The notes under the pieces: generated by a model
Databases searched by the model: none
Told to the model about the DNA's origin: nothing
Seen by the model: only the letters and a program-made list of their open reading frames with translations
Part shown: positions 17,893-26,286 of the stretch, piece after piece
Layout: each line of letters opens with the position of its first letter
How positions within the stretch are numbered: position 1 is the first letter of the stretch
Position numbers and translations under genes: made by a program
Assembly (NCBI GenBank): GCA_009693705.1
Contig: SHWS01000001.1
Location: forward strand, 68,067 to 127,806
DNA: 59,740 nucleotides
Reading direction: 5' to 3'
Origin: Pelagibacteraceae bacterium
Lineage (GTDB): Bacteria > Pseudomonadota > Alphaproteobacteria > Pelagibacterales > Pelagibacteraceae

Positions 17893-19779
17893 AATATTAT
17901 TTTTAATTAAATCATTTTTAATTTCATTTAAAATTGCAGGATCATCAATAGTAGCTGGCATTTTATATTCTTCTTTGTCAGCAATTTTTCTAATTATGCC
18001 TCTTAGTATTTTTCCTGATCTGGTTTTTGGAAGTCTTTTAATGACAATGGTAATTTTGAATGCAGCAACTGGTCCAATTTTATCTCGAACCATTTGCACA
18101 CATTCTTTAGAGATGGTTTCGTGATCTTTATCAACCCCCGCTTTAAGCACAACTAGACCTATGGGTATTTGTCCTTTTAATTTATCAGAAATTCCTAGCA
18201 CTGCGCATTCGGCAACAGATTGATGTTCAGATAAAACCTCTTCAATTGCTCCTGTCGATAATCTATGTCCTGCAACATTAATAACATCATCTGTTCTAGA
18301 CATAATCCAAATGTATCCATCTTCATCCATGTACCCTGAATCATAAGTTTCGTAGTAACCTTGATAATTAAACATGTAATTATCTCTGTATCTCTGATCT
18401 GCATTCCATAATGTTGGAAAAGTTCCCGGTGGCAATGGAAGTTTAACAACGATGTCTCCCATCTCATTTGGTTTAGCTGCAATTTTATTTGGTTTAATTA
18501 TTTTAACATCATACCCAGGGACCGCTTTGTAAGCAGAACCGTATTTAGTTTTCATCATCTCAATTCCAGTACAATTAGAACTTATTGCCCAACCAGTTTC
18601 AGTTTGCCACCAATGATCTATTATTGGCACATTTAATAAATTTTCTGCCCATTTAATTGTATCAGGATCAGCCCTTTCACCCGCAAGGAATAAACTTTTA
18701 AATTTACTGAGATCATATTTTCTAAGAAGTTTACCCTCTGGATCCTCTTTTTTAATAGCTCTAAGAGCTGTAGGAGCTGTAAACATTGATTTTACCTTAT
18801 AATTTTCAATAATTTTCCAAAATGCACCAGCGTCAGGGGTACCAACAGGTTTGCCCTCATATAATAATGTAGTGCATCCTTTAAATAACGGAGCATAAAC
18901 AATATAAGAATGTCCAACTATCCAACCAATATCACTTGCTGACCACCAAACATCGTCGCTATTGATGTTGTAGATATTTTTCATTGTCCATTTAAGAGCA
19001 ACTATGTGTCCTCCGATATCTCTTACTATACCTTTTGGAATTCCAGTTGTACCAGAGGTATATAAAATATAGCTAAATTCATTAGAATTCATCTCTACGC
19101 AATCAACTTGTTGAGCGTTTGAAATTGCTTGATCCCAACTAATCTCATTTAATGAGTTAAGTTTTGCTTCATGACCCTTTCTTTGAAACAAAATCACTTT
19201 ATCAATTTTATGAGAGGCTATTTTAATAGCTTGATCGACCAGAGGTTTATATTCAATTTTTCTTCCCGGTTCAAACCCACATGAAGCTGTAATTAAAATT
19301 TTTGCTTTACTATCATTAATTCTGCTTGCTAATTCACTTGAGGCAAATCCCCCAAAAACAACTGAGTGAATAGCTCCAATTCTGCCACAAGCCAACATGG
19401 CAATTACTGCTTCAGGTATCATGGGCATATAAATTATCACTCTTTCGCCTTTGTTGACCCCTTGAGCTCTAAGAGCACCGGCAAATATGGAGACTTTTGA
19501 TCTTAATTCTTCAAATGTGAACTGACTTTTATTTCCCGTAATCGGGCTATCGAAGATCAAAGCGATATTTTTTCCTCTGCCTTGATCTATATGAACATCC
19601 AGGGCATTATAACAGGTATTAGTAATGCCATCTTCAAACCATTTGTAAAAAGGTGGATTTGATTTATTTAATATTTTAGTTGGTTTTTTAAACCAAAAAA
19701 TTTCATTCGAGGCCTCTTGCCAAAATTCTTCAGGATTTTTTATGGATTTATCATAAATTCCCTTAAATTTATCTGACAT
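17881..19779 (-). CDS. prpE: Propionyl-CoA synthetase (PrpE-type acyl-CoA synthetase)
   Basis: AMP-forming ligase activating propionate (or acetate) to its CoA thioester. The AMP-binding motif YTSGTTGIPKG, the adenylate-forming block WWQTETGW, and the C-terminal PKTRSGKILRG with its regulatory acetylatable Lys are present. The KSMFTAPTALRAIKKEDPEG segment favours PrpE over acetyl-CoA synthetase. At 632 aa it has the full N-terminal ACAS domain. It is divergent from the proteorhodopsin gene across 214 bases. Substrate preference between propionate and acetate is inferred from sequence resemblance only. Confidence 0.88.
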   Translation of the reverse strand: MSDKFKGIYDKSIKNPEEFWQEASNEIFWFKKPTKILNKSNPPFYKWFEDGITNTCYNALDVHIDQGRGKNIALIFDSPITGNKSQFTFEELRSKVSIFAGALRAQGVNKGERVIIYMPMIPEAVIAMLACGRIGAIHSVVFGGFASSELASRINDSKAKILITASCGFEPGRKIEYKPLVDQAIKIASHKIDKVILFQRKGHEAKLNSLNEISWDQAISNAQQVDCVEMNSNEFSYILYTSGTTGIPKGIVRDIGGHIVALKWTMKNIYNINSDDVWWSASDIGWIVGHSYIVYAPLFKGCTTLLYEGKPVGTPDAGAFWKIIENYKVKSMFTAPTALRAIKKEDPEGKLLRKYDLSKFKSLFLAGERADPDTIKWAENLLNVPIIDHWWQTETGWAISSNCTGIEMMKTKYGSAYKAVPGYDVKIIKPNKIAAKPNEMGDIVVKLPLPPGTFPTLWNADQRYRDNYMFNYQGYYETYDSGYMDEDGYIWIMSRTDDVINVAGHRLSTGAIEEVLSEHQSVAECAVLGISDKLKGQIPIGLVVLKAGVDKDHETISKECVQMVRDKIGPVAAFKITIVIKRLPKTRSGKILRGIIRKIADKEEYKMPATIDDPAILNEIKNDLIKNNILKN

Positions 19780-19942
19780 TATAATTTGATTCGTTTTTAA
19801 TATTTAATTTGGTTTTTAAACCTATAATTGTATTTAAATTTAAAATACAAGTAAATTCAATGTTTATTAATCATAATTATTGCTTCATTAATCTTATTTA
19901 ATTTGTTATCTAATCACAATCTTAGTTCAAGGTGACTTGAGC

Positions 19943-19960
19943 TTAGTTTATATAAACTAA
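19943..19960. promoter_or_regulatory. Perfect 18-bp palindrome upstream of the proteorhodopsin gene
   Basis: TTAGTTTATATAAACTAA is a perfect inverted repeat ending 33 bases before the proteorhodopsin start codon, and its centre contains TATA-rich hexamers that could form a -10 element. It could be an operator overlapping the promoter, or a 5'-UTR hairpin if transcription starts upstream. AT-rich DNA produces some palindromes by chance, but 18 perfect bases in this position is notable. The regulator is unknown. Confidence 0.45.
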
Positions 19961-19980
19961 TAAAGTAAAAACTAACATAA

Positions 19981-19987
19981 GAGGGAG
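19981..19987 (+). promoter_or_regulatory. Strong Shine-Dalgarno of the proteorhodopsin gene
   Basis: GAGGGAG lies 6 bases before the ATG at 19994. Most genes in this window show no clear ribosome binding site, so this purine-rich site suggests high translation and fixes the start. Confidence 0.75.
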
Positions 19988-19993
19988 TTTTTT

Positions 19994-20764
19994 ATGAATA
20001 AACTAAAATTGTTTGCTCTTACAGCTGTAGCCCTAATGGGTGTTACAGGTGCAGCAAACGCAGAAACTGCCATGTTACAATCAAGTGATTTCGTCGGTAT
20101 TTCATTTTGGTTAGTATCAATGGGATGTTTAGCTGCAACTGTGTTCTTTTTCTTAGAAAGAGGATCAGTTCCAGCGGCATGGAGAGTGTCAATAACTGTT
20201 GCTGGATTGGTAACAGGTATTGCATTTGTTCATTACTTGTACATGAGAGATGTATGGATCTCTACTGGAGAATCACCAACAGTCTATAGATATATTGACT
20301 GGTTAATTACAGTTCCGTTACTAATGTTAGAATTCTATTTTGTACTAGCAGCAGTAGGAAAAGCAAACTCAGGAGTATTTTGGAGATTGTTAATCGGATC
20401 ATTGGTAATGCTAGTGGGTGGATATTTAGGAGAAGCTGGATACATCAACTCTACATTAGGTTTTGTTATCGGTATGGCCGGATGGATATATATTCTTTAT
20501 GAAGTATTCTCTGGTGAAGCTGGTAGAGCTGCAGAAAAAAGTGGAAATAAAGCGCTTGTGACTGCTTTTGGTGCGATGAGAATGATTGTTACAGTAGGCT
20601 GGGCTGTTTACCCATTAGGTTATATTTTTGGATACCTAACAGGTGGAGTGGACGCTAATATACTTAACATAGTTTACAACGCAGCTGACTTTTTGAATAA
20701 GATCGCTTTTGGTCTAATCATTTGGGCAGCAGCTATGCAACAAGGTAGTAGAGCTAGTAGATAG
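19994..20764 (+). CDS. Proteorhodopsin, green-absorbing type light-driven proton pump
   Basis: Seven-helix retinal protein pumping protons out of the cell in the light. A signal-like N-terminus (residues 1-23, ending ANA) precedes the helices. Key residues by alignment to known proteorhodopsins are: Schiff-base Lys236 (ADFLNKIAFG), proton acceptor Asp102, Thr106 and proton donor Glu113 (the DTE motif of outward proton pumps), and His80 next to the acceptor. The spectral tuning site is Leu110 in TVPLLMLE, predicting green absorption; blue forms have Gln. The length of 256 aa is typical. It has its own strong ribosome site and a hairpin after the stop. No retinal-synthesis genes (crt, blh) occur in the window. 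Confidence 0.97.
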   Translation: MNKLKLFALTAVALMGVTGAANAETAMLQSSDFVGISFWLVSMGCLAATVFFFLERGSVPAAWRVSITVAGLVTGIAFVHYLYMRDVWISTGESPTVYRYIDWLITVPLLMLEFYFVLAAVGKANSGVFWRLLIGSLVMLVGGYLGEAGYINSTLGFVIGMAGWIYILYEVFSGEAGRAAEKSGNKALVTAFGAMRMIVTVGWAVYPLGYIFGYLTGGVDANILNIVYNAADFLNKIAFGLIIWAAAMQQGSRASR

Positions 20765-20783
20765 TTTTACTAATAAAAGTTTA

Positions 20784-20821
20784 AAATAAGGCAAGTATGT
20801 TTTTGCATACTTGCCTTATTT
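20784..20821 (+). terminator. Intrinsic terminator or processing hairpin after proteorhodopsin
   Basis: A 16-bp perfect stem (20784-20799 with 20806-20821) encloses the loop TTTTTG, starting 19 bases after the proteorhodopsin stop; the right arm runs into TTATTTGTTTT. This is the strongest hairpin I noticed in the window. It would end or stabilise the abundant rhodopsin transcript and reduce readthrough into the ferredoxin gene 24 bases further on. Confidence 0.8.
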
Positions 20822-20844
20822 GTTTTAATCCATATAGATGGTTA

Positions 20845-21165
20845 ATGGCTAAGATTAAATACATAACTCATGACAACAAAATCTATACTATTGATGTAAA
20901 AAATGGACTTTCAGTGATGGAAGGTGCGGTTCAAAATAATGTTCCTGGAATTGACGCAGATTGCGGAGGTGGTATGGCCTGTGCAACGTGTCATGTATAT
21001 GTTAGAGAAGATTGGCTTGATAAGCTCCCGACAAAAGAAGATGGTGAAGAAGATATGCTGGATATGGCTTTTGAACCTAAAACAAATAGTCGACTAAGTT
21101 GCCAATTAATAGTTTCAGATGTGCTAGAAGGTTTGGCGGTAAGTATCCCGTCAAAACAAGGTTAA
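20845..21165 (+). CDS. [2Fe-2S] ferredoxin, adrenodoxin/putidaredoxin type
   Basis: Small electron carrier of 106 aa from the ATG at 20845. Cluster ligands are Cys40, Cys46 and Cys49 in the C-x5-C-x2-C block [10 protein letters not shown], and Cys86 in RLSCQL. The acidic helix after the cluster and the LDMA segment fit the vertebrate/ISC-type ferredoxins. An earlier in-frame ATG at 20797 lies inside the terminator hairpin and is not a credible start. The stop codon is directly followed by the start of a ferredoxin-NADP reductase, so the likely redox partner is encoded in the same operon. Confidence 0.93.
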   Translation: MAKIKYITHDNKIYTIDVKNGLSVMEGAVQNNVPGIDADCGGGMACATCHVYVREDWLDKLPTKEDGEEDMLDMAFEPKTNSRLSCQLIVSDVLEGLAVSIPSKQG

Positions 21166-22179
21166 ATGAATAAAACAGATGTATTAATTATTGGAGCTGG
21201 TCCAACAGGTTTATTTTGTGCTCATCAATTAGGTTTGATTGGGCTAAAATCTGAAATAGTAGATAATTTAGACAAAGTTGGAGGACAGTGTATTGAGCTT
21301 TATCCCGATAAACCAATTTATGATATTCCCGCAATACCAGAATGTACTGGTGAAGAATTAACTAACAATCTTTTAAAACAAATTAAACCATTCAATATTA
21401 AATTTTATCTAAATGACAGAGTTGAAGAAGTAAAAAAAAATCAAGATCGATGGAATGTTATTACCACTAATAAAAAAGAATTTAATGTTTCAAGTATAGT
21501 AATTGCAGGTGGAGTTGGATCTTTTGAACCAAGAAAATTCTCGATAAAAGAATGCGAAAAATTTGAGGGAAAGTCTCTTTTTTATTCAATTAAGGACAAA
21601 AATTTATTTTATAATAAAACTGTTACAATTTTTGGAGGAGGAGACTCAGCTTTAGATTGGGCGATTGAATTATCTAATAATTGTAGAATAAATTTAGTAC
21701 ATAGAAGAGATGAGTTTAGTGGAGCTCAGGCCAGTGTAGATAAAATTAAAAAACTTCAAAGTGAGGGCAAATTAAATCTTTATACTAAATTTCAATTAAT
21801 GCTAGTTAGAGGAAGTCGAAATATAGAGTCTGTAACTATTAAGCACGACGATGAAACAACTAAAGAAATTCAAACAGATTATTTGTTAGGCTTTTTTGGG
21901 TTAATTATGCAGCTTGGCCCAATTTTAAATTGGGGATTAAATTTAAATAAAAAAACAATTGAGGTTAATACAGAAAACTTCGAAACCAATCAGCCTGGAA
22001 TTTTTGCAATAGGAGATATTTGTTCTTATCCAGGAAAATTAAAATTGATTTTATCAGGTTTTCATGAAGGTGCCTTAGCGGCAAGAGGATGTTTTAAATA
22101 TGCTAGGCCAGAAGAAAAACTAAGATTTGAGTTCTCAACCACTTCTAAATCAGCAAAAGAAAGACTTGGAATTAATTAA
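21166..22179 (+). CDS. Ferredoxin-NADP+ reductase, thioredoxin-reductase-like (YumC type)
   Basis: FAD/NADP(H) flavoprotein of 337 aa. It has the N-terminal FAD motif GAGPTG (residues 10-15), the VGGQCIELYPDKPIYDIPA block typical of this FNR family, the NADP-binding GGGDSALDW, and the C-terminal AIGDI FAD motif. The CxxC redox pair of thioredoxin reductases, which should precede the GGG motif, is absent, so FNR is the better call. It starts with no gap after the ferredoxin stop. Electron flow between NADPH and that ferredoxin is the likely role; the final acceptor is unknown. Confidence 0.9.
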   Translation: MNKTDVLIIGAGPTGLFCAHQLGLIGLKSEIVDNLDKVGGQCIELYPDKPIYDIPAIPECTGEELTNNLLKQIKPFNIKFYLNDRVEEVKKNQDRWNVITTNKKEFNVSSIVIAGGVGSFEPRKFSIKECEKFEGKSLFYSIKDKNLFYNKTVTIFGGGDSALDWAIELSNNCRINLVHRRDEFSGAQASVDKIKKLQSEGKLNLYTKFQLMLVRGSRNIESVTIKHDDETTKEIQTDYLLGFFGLIMQLGPILNWGLNLNKKTIEVNTENFETNQPGIFAIGDICSYPGKLKLILSGFHEGALAARGCFKYARPEEKLRFEFSTTSKSAKERLGIN

Positions 22180-22225
22180 CTACTTATTAGTCTGAAATCT
22201 ATTAGAAATAAATATTTTTTAAGTT

Positions 22226-22726
22226 CTAATCGTCAGCGTAAACTTTTTCATCTTTTTCGTGCTTCTCTTGTGCCGCAATACAAAGATCAGCAACAGGTCT
22301 TGCCATTAATCTTTTTAATCCAATAGGTTCAGCAGTTTCTGCACAATAGCCGTAAGTACCATCTTTAATTCTCATCAAAGCTTTATCAATTTTAGAAATT
22401 AATTTTATTTGTCTATTAATTGCTTTCATTTCAACATTTTTATCAATATATGAGCTTGCTTGATCTACAATATCAGAAGAGATACTATTGTCATCCATAC
22501 TACCATTATAAAGCGCTTCATTATTTATTTGAATCAGTTCTTTCTTCCATTCAGTAAGTTTAATTCTAAAATAAGTTTTATGTTTTTCGCACATATATTT
22601 TTCATTTTCTTTTGGAATATAATTTTTTGAAATTTTAATAGGCGCTTTCGGCAGTTCTTTTACTTTAGGTTCAGTTTTAAGAGATTTTTTAGAAACCTTT
22701 TTTTTTAATTTAGTGATTTTTTGCAT
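22226..22726 (-). CDS. dksA: DksA/TraR-family RNA polymerase regulator
   Basis: A coiled-coil protein expected to insert into the RNA polymerase secondary channel and work with ppGpp. After a Lys-rich N-terminal extension (about residues 1-45), the sequence follows DksA: the coiled coil with its acidic tip around GSMDDNSISSDIVDQAS, and the C-terminal YGYCAETAEPIGLKRLMARPVA. The zinc-finger pattern is incomplete: single Cys residues stand where CxxC pairs would be, as in many alphaproteobacterial DksA proteins. The length of 166 aa is slightly above usual. A good promoter lies just upstream. Confidence 0.92.
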   Translation of the reverse strand: MQKITKLKKKVSKKSLKTEPKVKELPKAPIKISKNYIPKENEKYMCEKHKTYFRIKLTEWKKELIQINNEALYNGSMDDNSISSDIVDQASSYIDKNVEMKAINRQIKLISKIDKALMRIKDGTYGYCAETAEPIGLKRLMARPVADLCIAAQEKHEKDEKVYADD

Positions 22727-22747
22727 ATTTAAATTTTGAATTTACGC

Positions 22748-22775
22748 AGTATATTCAGCAAATTATAAGTGTCAA
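22748..22775 (-). promoter_or_regulatory. Sigma-70 type promoter of dksA
   Basis: Read on the minus strand: TTGACA (22770-22775), a 16-base spacer, and TATACT (22748-22753), ending 21 bases before the dksA start codon. Both hexamers are near consensus. Confidence 0.65.
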
Positions 22776-22804
22776 GGACGGTTAATTGTTGTAAATATTT
22801 CTAA

Positions 22805-24127
22805 ATGACGACTTATAGTAAAAATATAAATAATCTTTTATTTATATTTATTATTTCACATTTAATTATTTGGACATTAGTTCCAGCATTAACAAATAAA
22901 AATTTACCTTTAGATACGATTGGGGCTCTAGCATGGTCTAGTAATCTTGATTGGGGTTCCAATAAATACCTTTCGGCAAGTGCCTTTTTTCTAGAAATAT
23001 TTTTTAAAATTTTCGGGCCGTTAGATTGGTCTTACTATTTATTAAGTCAAATTTTTATGACAGTTACTTTTATTTATGTATTTAAATTTTCTAATGAAAT
23101 ATTTAAGAATAAACTTTTAAGTTTAATCTCAGTAATCTTACTTGAAGCTATTTATTTTTATAATTTCACAACTCCAGAATTTAATGGGAATATCTGCCAA
23201 CTACCTTTTTGGTCTTTAACGGTTTATTGCTCTTGGAAAATTTATAAAAATGATGAAATTAATTTTACAGATTGTTTTTTACTTGGCTTGTTTGCATCTA
23301 TAGGCTTTTTATCAAAATATTTGTTTCTTTATCTTTTAATTTCAATTGTTTTATTATTTATTTATTTAATTTTTTTTAAAAAAGAAAAAAAATTTGATTT
23401 TAAATACCTAATAATTTTAGAAGTTTTTGTGGTTATTCTCATTCTGCATTTAATTTGGTTAAATGATAATGATTTTATAATAATAAAATATGGATTAGCC
23501 AGAACAGGTCTAGAAAATTCTGATATTTTAGATCATGTGAAATTTCCAGTAATATTTTTATTAAAACAAATTGGATTGTTGATACCTTTTTTATTTTTGA
23601 TCTGGCTTTTAATAAAAAAAGTGAAACTTAATTTAAATTTTAGAGACAAAAAATTAATTTTTTTAATTACAATTAATTTATTACCTATTTTGTTCATGAT
23701 GATAACATCATTAATTACAGGACTAAAAATTAAAACAATGTGGATGACGCCATTTTATTTATTTTTTGGTGTATTATTCGTTTATATACTCCAATCCCAA
23801 ATTAATTTAAAAAAATTGAATTCTTTTTTATATGGATTTTTAATTTTGTTTTTTCTATCTCCCACAATCTACGCTTATATTTCTATATCAAAGACAGATA
23901 AACGCACAGACTATCCAGGAAATGAAATTGCAAAAAAAGTTCAATATGTTTGGGACCTAAAATTTAATTCGACTATTAGTGAAGTCTTGGGAGATGAATG
24001 GAGTGCTGGAAATTTATCTTATCATCTTAAATCAAGACCAGTTTGGAAGGGTTCTGTAGATCAAAGAAAAATAAATGAGTTTAAAGATTATATTTGTATA
24101 GATGATATTTGTGTTGGATCTAAATAA
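22805..24127 (+). CDS. GT39-like integral membrane glycosyltransferase
   Basis: A polytopic membrane protein of 440 aa with about ten hydrophobic helices, followed by a soluble C-terminal tail. The first loop LPLDTIGALAWSSNLDWGSN matches the ArnT/PMT-like group, where an acidic residue after the first helix is catalytic; the family's usual following HPP motif reads differently here (NKYLSASAFF). Such enzymes use polyprenyl-phosphate sugars to modify lipid A, glycans or proteins on the outer face of the inner membrane. The next gene, 3 bases later, is a GT2 enzyme of the kind that makes such donors. The actual substrate is unknown. Confidence 0.75.
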   Translation: MTTYSKNINNLLFIFIISHLIIWTLVPALTNKNLPLDTIGALAWSSNLDWGSNKYLSASAFFLEIFFKIFGPLDWSYYLLSQIFMTVTFIYVFKFSNEIFKNKLLSLISVILLEAIYFYNFTTPEFNGNICQLPFWSLTVYCSWKIYKNDEINFTDCFLLGLFASIGFLSKYLFLYLLISIVLLFIYLIFFKKEKKFDFKYLIILEVFVVILILHLIWLNDNDFIIIKYGLARTGLENSDILDHVKFPVIFLLKQIGLLIPFLFLIWLLIKKVKLNLNFRDKKLIFLITINLLPILFMMITSLITGLKIKTMWMTPFYLFFGVLFVYILQSQINLKKLNSFLYGFLILFFLSPTIYAYISISKTDKRTDYPGNEIAKKVQYVWDLKFNSTISEVLGDEWSAGNLSYHLKSRPVWKGSVDQRKINEFKDYICIDDICVGSK

Positions 24128-24130
24128 AAT

Positions 24131-25003
24131 ATGAAGAAAATTAAAATTTTAATTCCTATCTATAATGATTGGAATTCATTGTCTAAGCTGTTAGAGGAAA
24201 TTAATAGCGAAACTAATAAAATCCAGGTAGAATTATCAGTAATAATTATTAATGATTGTTCATCAGATCTAAAATTAATTGAGGTTAAAAATTTTGATAA
24301 AATTAATTCTGTCAAGATAATCAGCATGAAAGAAAATAGAGGTCATGGTCGATGTATTGCCACAGGATTAAAATATATTTATGAAAATGAAGAATTTGAT
24401 TACATTATTCCAATGGATGGTGATGGCGAAGATAGACCTCAAGAAGTCAAAGATTTTATTCAAAACACAAATTATACACCTGAAAAAACTATTGTTGGTG
24501 AAAGAGTAAAAATATCTGGGAATTTATTTTTCAAATTTTGTTATAATGTTCATAAAATTTTAACTTATTTTTTTACTGGACAATCTATAAAATTTGGAAA
24601 TTTTACTTGTCTTACTAAACTAACAGTTGAAAAATTGCTCAATGAAAAAGCTAGTTGGAGTAGTTTCTCTGGTGCTTTAGCAAAAGTAGAAAAAGAAAAA
24701 TCTTTCATTCCATCTATTAGAGGCAGTCGATATTACGACTCTTCTAAAATGAGTTTTATTAATTTAGTTAAACATTCTTTGTCTATTATTGCAGTGTTTA
24801 AAATAGCAGTATTAATTAGATCAATATTATTTTTGATTATCTATTTTTTTTTAATTTTGAATAATATTTCATTTGTAACTATCCTCCCAATTTTACTTGT
24901 TGTATTAATGAATTTCTTAACTTTTAAATTATCGAAAAGAGAGAATCTTTCAGATTTTAATAACGCACTTTTAAATATCTCTGATATTAAAACTCTTAAA
25001 TAA
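24131..25003 (+). CDS. GT2-family glycosyltransferase, polyprenyl-phosphate sugar synthase-like
   Basis: The N-terminal GT-A domain shows IPIYNDW, the IINDCSSD nucleotide-binding region and PMDGDGEDRPQEV carrying the metal-binding Asp cluster. The C-terminal portion has two hydrophobic helices (about residues 217-265), as in dolichyl/undecaprenyl-phosphate sugar synthases. Pairing with the preceding GT39-like gene suggests that this enzyme charges a polyprenyl carrier and the other transfers the sugar. The sugar cannot be read from sequence. It ends 5 bases from the convergent umuC gene. Confidence 0.8.
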   Translation: MKKIKILIPIYNDWNSLSKLLEEINSETNKIQVELSVIIINDCSSDLKLIEVKNFDKINSVKIISMKENRGHGRCIATGLKYIYENEEFDYIIPMDGDGEDRPQEVKDFIQNTNYTPEKTIVGERVKISGNLFFKFCYNVHKILTYFFTGQSIKFGNFTCLTKLTVEKLLNEKASWSSFSGALAKVEKEKSFIPSIRGSRYYDSSKMSFINLVKHSLSIIAVFKIAVLIRSILFLIIYFFLILNNISFVTILPILLVVLMNFLTFKLSKRENLSDFNNALLNISDIKTLK

Positions 25004-25008
25004 TCATT

Positions 25009-26286
25009 TTAAGCATGTATTTTTGGTAAGCTATAAAAATTAGCGGTATCTATTTTTGATGAGTGATTTCTTCTCATGTTCCATTTTTTTTGAACCCCGG
25101 CACTAGCAAGACTTAAAGCAGATCTTCCGTATTTAAAATTAGTGCTGTCCATAGATCTCATTAAGGCGCTTATTTTCTCATCTTTTTCTGATGAAAATAG
25201 GTTTGTCTTCTCATTAGCATTGGATAATCCGGTGAGCATAACTCCCGCTTTTTGGTATTGGTATCCATTTCTAAAGATATTTTCTAAAATAGAAACTGCA
25301 GTTTTAACAATTTCGATGCTATTGTTTGTTGATATTGCAAAATCAATAGTTTTTGAGTTTGAGTAGTATCCAAAGTTTTTTTGAAAAGAGCTCGTTCTAA
25401 TAAAAACTGTTATTGTTTTTGCAATTAAAGAGTCAGATCTAATTTTTTCAGATGCATTTAAACAATAATTTGCCACAGCTTCTTTTAATTCTTGAAATGT
25501 TTCAATTCTTTTACCAAACGACCTTGATACTACGCAACTTTTTCTTTTTGTAGTCGTAGTTTCTAAATGAATGCAAGAAATTCCTCTAAGTTCTAGAGCG
25601 GTTCTTGAACTTAAAACATTAGAATTTTTTTTTATCCAAGTATTAGATTTATTTTTTAACTGTTTAGCATTATAGATTCCATTTTTTTTATAAAATTTTG
25701 TTAACTGTTTACCAACTCCCCAGACATCATTAATATCTATTGTTTCTAAAATTGGATCAATATTTTCAATTCCAATTAAATTAGTCACCCCAGATAATTT
25801 TTTTTTCGCAATATGATTTGCTATTTTACTTAAAGTTTTTGTTTGAGCAATACCAATACTAGTTGGAATACCAGTCCATTGCAGAACAGTTGCTCTAATT
25901 TCTTTTCCTATACTTTCAATCTGATGATCTGGAAAATTTGACAAATCTAAAAATGCTTCATCAATAGAATAAATTTCTATAGCTGAATTAAATTTTTTTA
26001 ATGTACGCATTACTCTTCTAGATAAATCTCCATATAGAGAATAATTAGATGAAAAGACCTCAACTTTATTTTTGATGATAATATCTTTTGCTTTAAAATA
26101 AGGTTCACCCATCTTAATTCCTAAAGCTTTTGCTTCATTAGACCTGGAAATGATACAACCATCATTGTTAGATAAAACAATAACAGGTTTTTTTCTTATT
26201 TTAGGGTTAAATAATCTTTCACAAGAAACATAAAAAGAATTACAGTCAACTAGTGCTATTTTTTTAGTAAACGGAATGGATGACAT
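25009..26286 (-). CDS. umuC: Error-prone DNA polymerase V catalytic subunit UmuC
   Basis: Y-family translesion polymerase. The metal-binding motifs are ALVDCNSFYVSCERLF at the N-terminus and EIYSIDEAFLDLS; GIAQTKTLSKIANHIAK and the helix-hairpin-helix NDVWGVGKQLTKF follow, and the C-terminal region around AGVMLTGLS continues the UmuC pattern. I chose the ATG at 26286 since it gives MSSIPFTKKIALVD; an in-frame ATG at 26325 would add 13 residues overlapping umuD with no family match. It overlaps the end of umuD by 23 bases, so the two are co-transcribed under the umuD promoter and LexA-type box. Confidence 0.94.
   Translation of the reverse strand: MSSIPFTKKIALVDCNSFYVSCERLFNPKIRKKPVIVLSNNDGCIISRSNEAKALGIKMGEPYFKAKDIIIKNKVEVFSSNYSLYGDLSRRVMRTLKKFNSAIEIYSIDEAFLDLSNFPDHQIESIGKEIRATVLQWTGIPTSIGIAQTKTLSKIANHIAKKKLSGVTNLIGIENIDPILETIDINDVWGVGKQLTKFYKKNGIYNAKQLKNKSNTWIKKNSNVLSSRTALELRGISCIHLETTTTKRKSCVVSRSFGKRIETFQELKEAVANYCLNASEKIRSDSLIAKTITVFIRTSSFQKNFGYYSNSKTIDFAISTNNSIEIVKTAVSILENIFRNGYQYQKAGVMLTGLSNANEKTNLFSSEKDEKISALMRSMDSTNFKYGRSALSLASAGVQKKWNMRRNHSSKIDTANFYSLPKIHA

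Noticed and set aside
18195..18482. Open frame on the minus strand inside prpE in another frame
   Set aside because: It lies within the conserved AMP-binding domain coding sequence and resembles no family.
20797..20844. Upstream in-frame ATG for the ferredoxin
   Set aside because: It lies inside the terminator hairpin and adds residues not seen in ferredoxins.
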